Source: Allobacillus halotolerans (GTDB lineage Bacteria > Bacillota > Bacilli > Bacillales > Alkalibacillaceae). From it: DNA of 64,000 nucleotides. Under the pieces are notes generated by a model. The model saw only the letters and a program-made list of their open reading frames with translations, did not search any database and was not told the origin of the DNA. Location: assembly GCF_018967645.1 (NCBI RefSeq), contig NZ_JAHLZF010000001.1:1-64000 (forward strand). The letters are read 5' to 3'. The position numbers and the translations under genes are program-made. The stretch's first letter is position 1. Each line of letters begins with the position of its first letter. Positions 63,311 through 64,000 of the stretch are shown here, piece after piece.

Positions 63311-64000
63311 TTAATTCAACTGATGTTCGGCAAGAATTTCATTCAGTCTTATCTGAAGCTGTTCTAGTGATGTGATGACTTCTTTACTTTCAAAAATCAA
63401 TTGTTTGTGTTTTCGTTCTAAATCGATATTCGTTAAGATTTCATCCATCAACGCATCTTTGGTAGTGTGTAATTTCTTCACAAAGGAAGTGTGCAATGTA
63501 TCGTTAAATTGTTTAATGACGTCTGTTTTCTTATTACCGATCCACCGAGTGATTTCCTCGAATAGTTCGCTCCGTGTGTTTTCTTCAAAGAAGTCCTTTT
63601 TATTTTTAAAGTATTTTAAGAATTGTTTTTGTTCATCATCCGTCATTTGGAACGAGAAGGCTGGAAGCTCTGTACCCGTATAATCCTCGGTTTCAAAAAA
63701 TAGCTTTTCTTGTGGAAAGCTTTCTTCAATGAATTCATTGAATTCATCAATCAGTTGATTTTTGATTCGATTCATTTGGTCATCCAATAATAAATCGATC
63801 TCGTACCATTCTTTTGTTAGTTTATGTTGAATGGATTGGACGGTTTGTTGTAATGCATTCGCTAGCTCTTCTTTTCCTTTTTTGCCGTTTGATTGGATGA
63901 CTGCTGGATTGATCGTTGCCTTTAGCCATTCAATTGACTGAATATCGATTCGTTCTGCTAAATAGTGTGTCAGTTCAGTTGCTTCTTGCGTGAGCTGGTT
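63311..64000 (-). CDS. C-terminal part of a large helical protein (possibly dynamin-like), cut by window end
   Basis: An open frame without stop continues from the window end to 63311, so at least 229 C-terminal residues are visible. They are almost entirely helical and charged, with heptad-like segments (LQQTVQSIQHKLTKEWYEID, EVITSLEQLQIRLNEILAEH). The style resembles the C-terminal helical region of bacterial dynamin-like GTPases such as YpbR/DynA, but no GTPase motif is in view, so the assignment is weak. A TTG at 63787 could be mistaken for a start; the frame runs through it. Confidence 0.7.
   Translation of the reverse strand, partial: NQLTQEATELTHYLAERIDIQSIEWLKATINPAVIQSNGKKGKEELANALQQTVQSIQHKLTKEWYEIDLLLDDQMNRIKNQLIDEFNEFIEESFPQEKLFFETEDYTGTELPAFSFQMTDDEQKQFLKYFKNKKDFFEENTRSELFEEITRWIGNKKTDVIKQFNDTLHTSFVKKLHTTKDALMDEILTNIDLERKHKQLIFESKEVITSLEQLQIRLNEILAEHQLN

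Overview
The window is a 64 kb piece of a low-GC, endospore-forming Bacillaceae chromosome. The evidence is gene content and order that parallel the Bacillus subtilis glnRA, lexA-tkt-ccdA-citB-tlp-plsY-parEC neighbourhood, typical AGGAGG ribosome binding sites, frequent GTG/TTG starts, and a spore protein gene (tlp). Many proteins are rich in Asp/Glu, which would suit a halotolerant genus, but the genus cannot be named from sequence alone. No tRNA, rRNA, CRISPR array, intact insertion sequence or prophage was seen.

Layout. 0-2.1 kb: glnR-glnA behind a perfect GlnR/TnrA box. 2.1-4.6 kb: an AT-rich accessory stretch with a lipoprotein and an Ltp-type membrane protein, each behind a palindromic promoter. 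4.6-6.5 kb: an SOS-boxed WYL-like/YolD/Y-family polymerase operon. 6.6-13.3 kb: methyltransferase, lexA (minus), ynzC, tkt, yneF and the ccdA-ccdC cytochrome c biogenesis genes, with an orphan Na+/H+ antiporter subunit gene (mrpB) between them. 13.5-20.1 kb: PAS histidine kinase, a 52-bp tandem repeat array, aconitase, a TlpA-like thioredoxin, an FbpB-like mini-protein, tlp, thioesterase yneP and yneQ. 20.2-23.3 kb (minus): yidD, folE2, capA-like, plsY. 23.4-28.4 kb: yneT, parE, parC. 28.6-30.9 kb: a YhgE/Pip membrane protein. 31.0-41.2 kb: a TetR-controlled leucine/branched-chain catabolic operon (acyl-CoA dehydrogenase, acyl-CoA synthetase, biotin carboxylase, biotin carrier, HMG-CoA lyase, enoyl-CoA hydratase, carboxyltransferase) followed by a KstD-like flavoprotein. 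41.3-46.5 kb: HAD phosphatase, zinc metallopeptidase, P1 peptidase, acyl-CoA synthetase. 46.6-50.9 kb: an accessory segment with a mini membrane protein, a heptapeptide-repeat small ORF, a two-gene DprA-like/phosphoribosyltransferase cassette preceded by 15-bp iterons, two unknown membrane proteins and a 310-bp inverted-repeat element. 50.8-64.0 kb: tatA, DUF2188, a D,D-carboxypeptidase, DUF421, DUF2512, a long-form superoxide dismutase, a mechanosensitive-type channel, a phosphodiesterase, a MecA-like penicillin-binding protein, an SCP2 protein, a mini membrane protein, msrA, an S9 peptidase, and the 3' part of a large helical protein cut by the window edge.

How the parts work together. LexA sites sit at both lexA and the yolD-polymerase operon, so the SOS regulator and one of its likely targets are neighbours. 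The 31-39 kb operon encodes nearly every enzyme from a branched acyl-CoA through methylcrotonyl-CoA carboxylation to HMG-CoA cleavage. CcdA, CcdC and the TlpA-like protein belong to extracytoplasmic thiol redox and cytochrome c maturation.

The best candidate for an under-described system is the DprA-like plus PRTase cassette at 47.1-48.8 kb. It lacks any other competence gene, has diverged motifs, and carries its own repeated promoter/operator block. Also notable: three intergenic arrays of unrelated sequence that share an exact 21-nt period, the orphan MrpB inside the ccd locus, and the hairpin-carrying 52-bp array upstream of aconitase.
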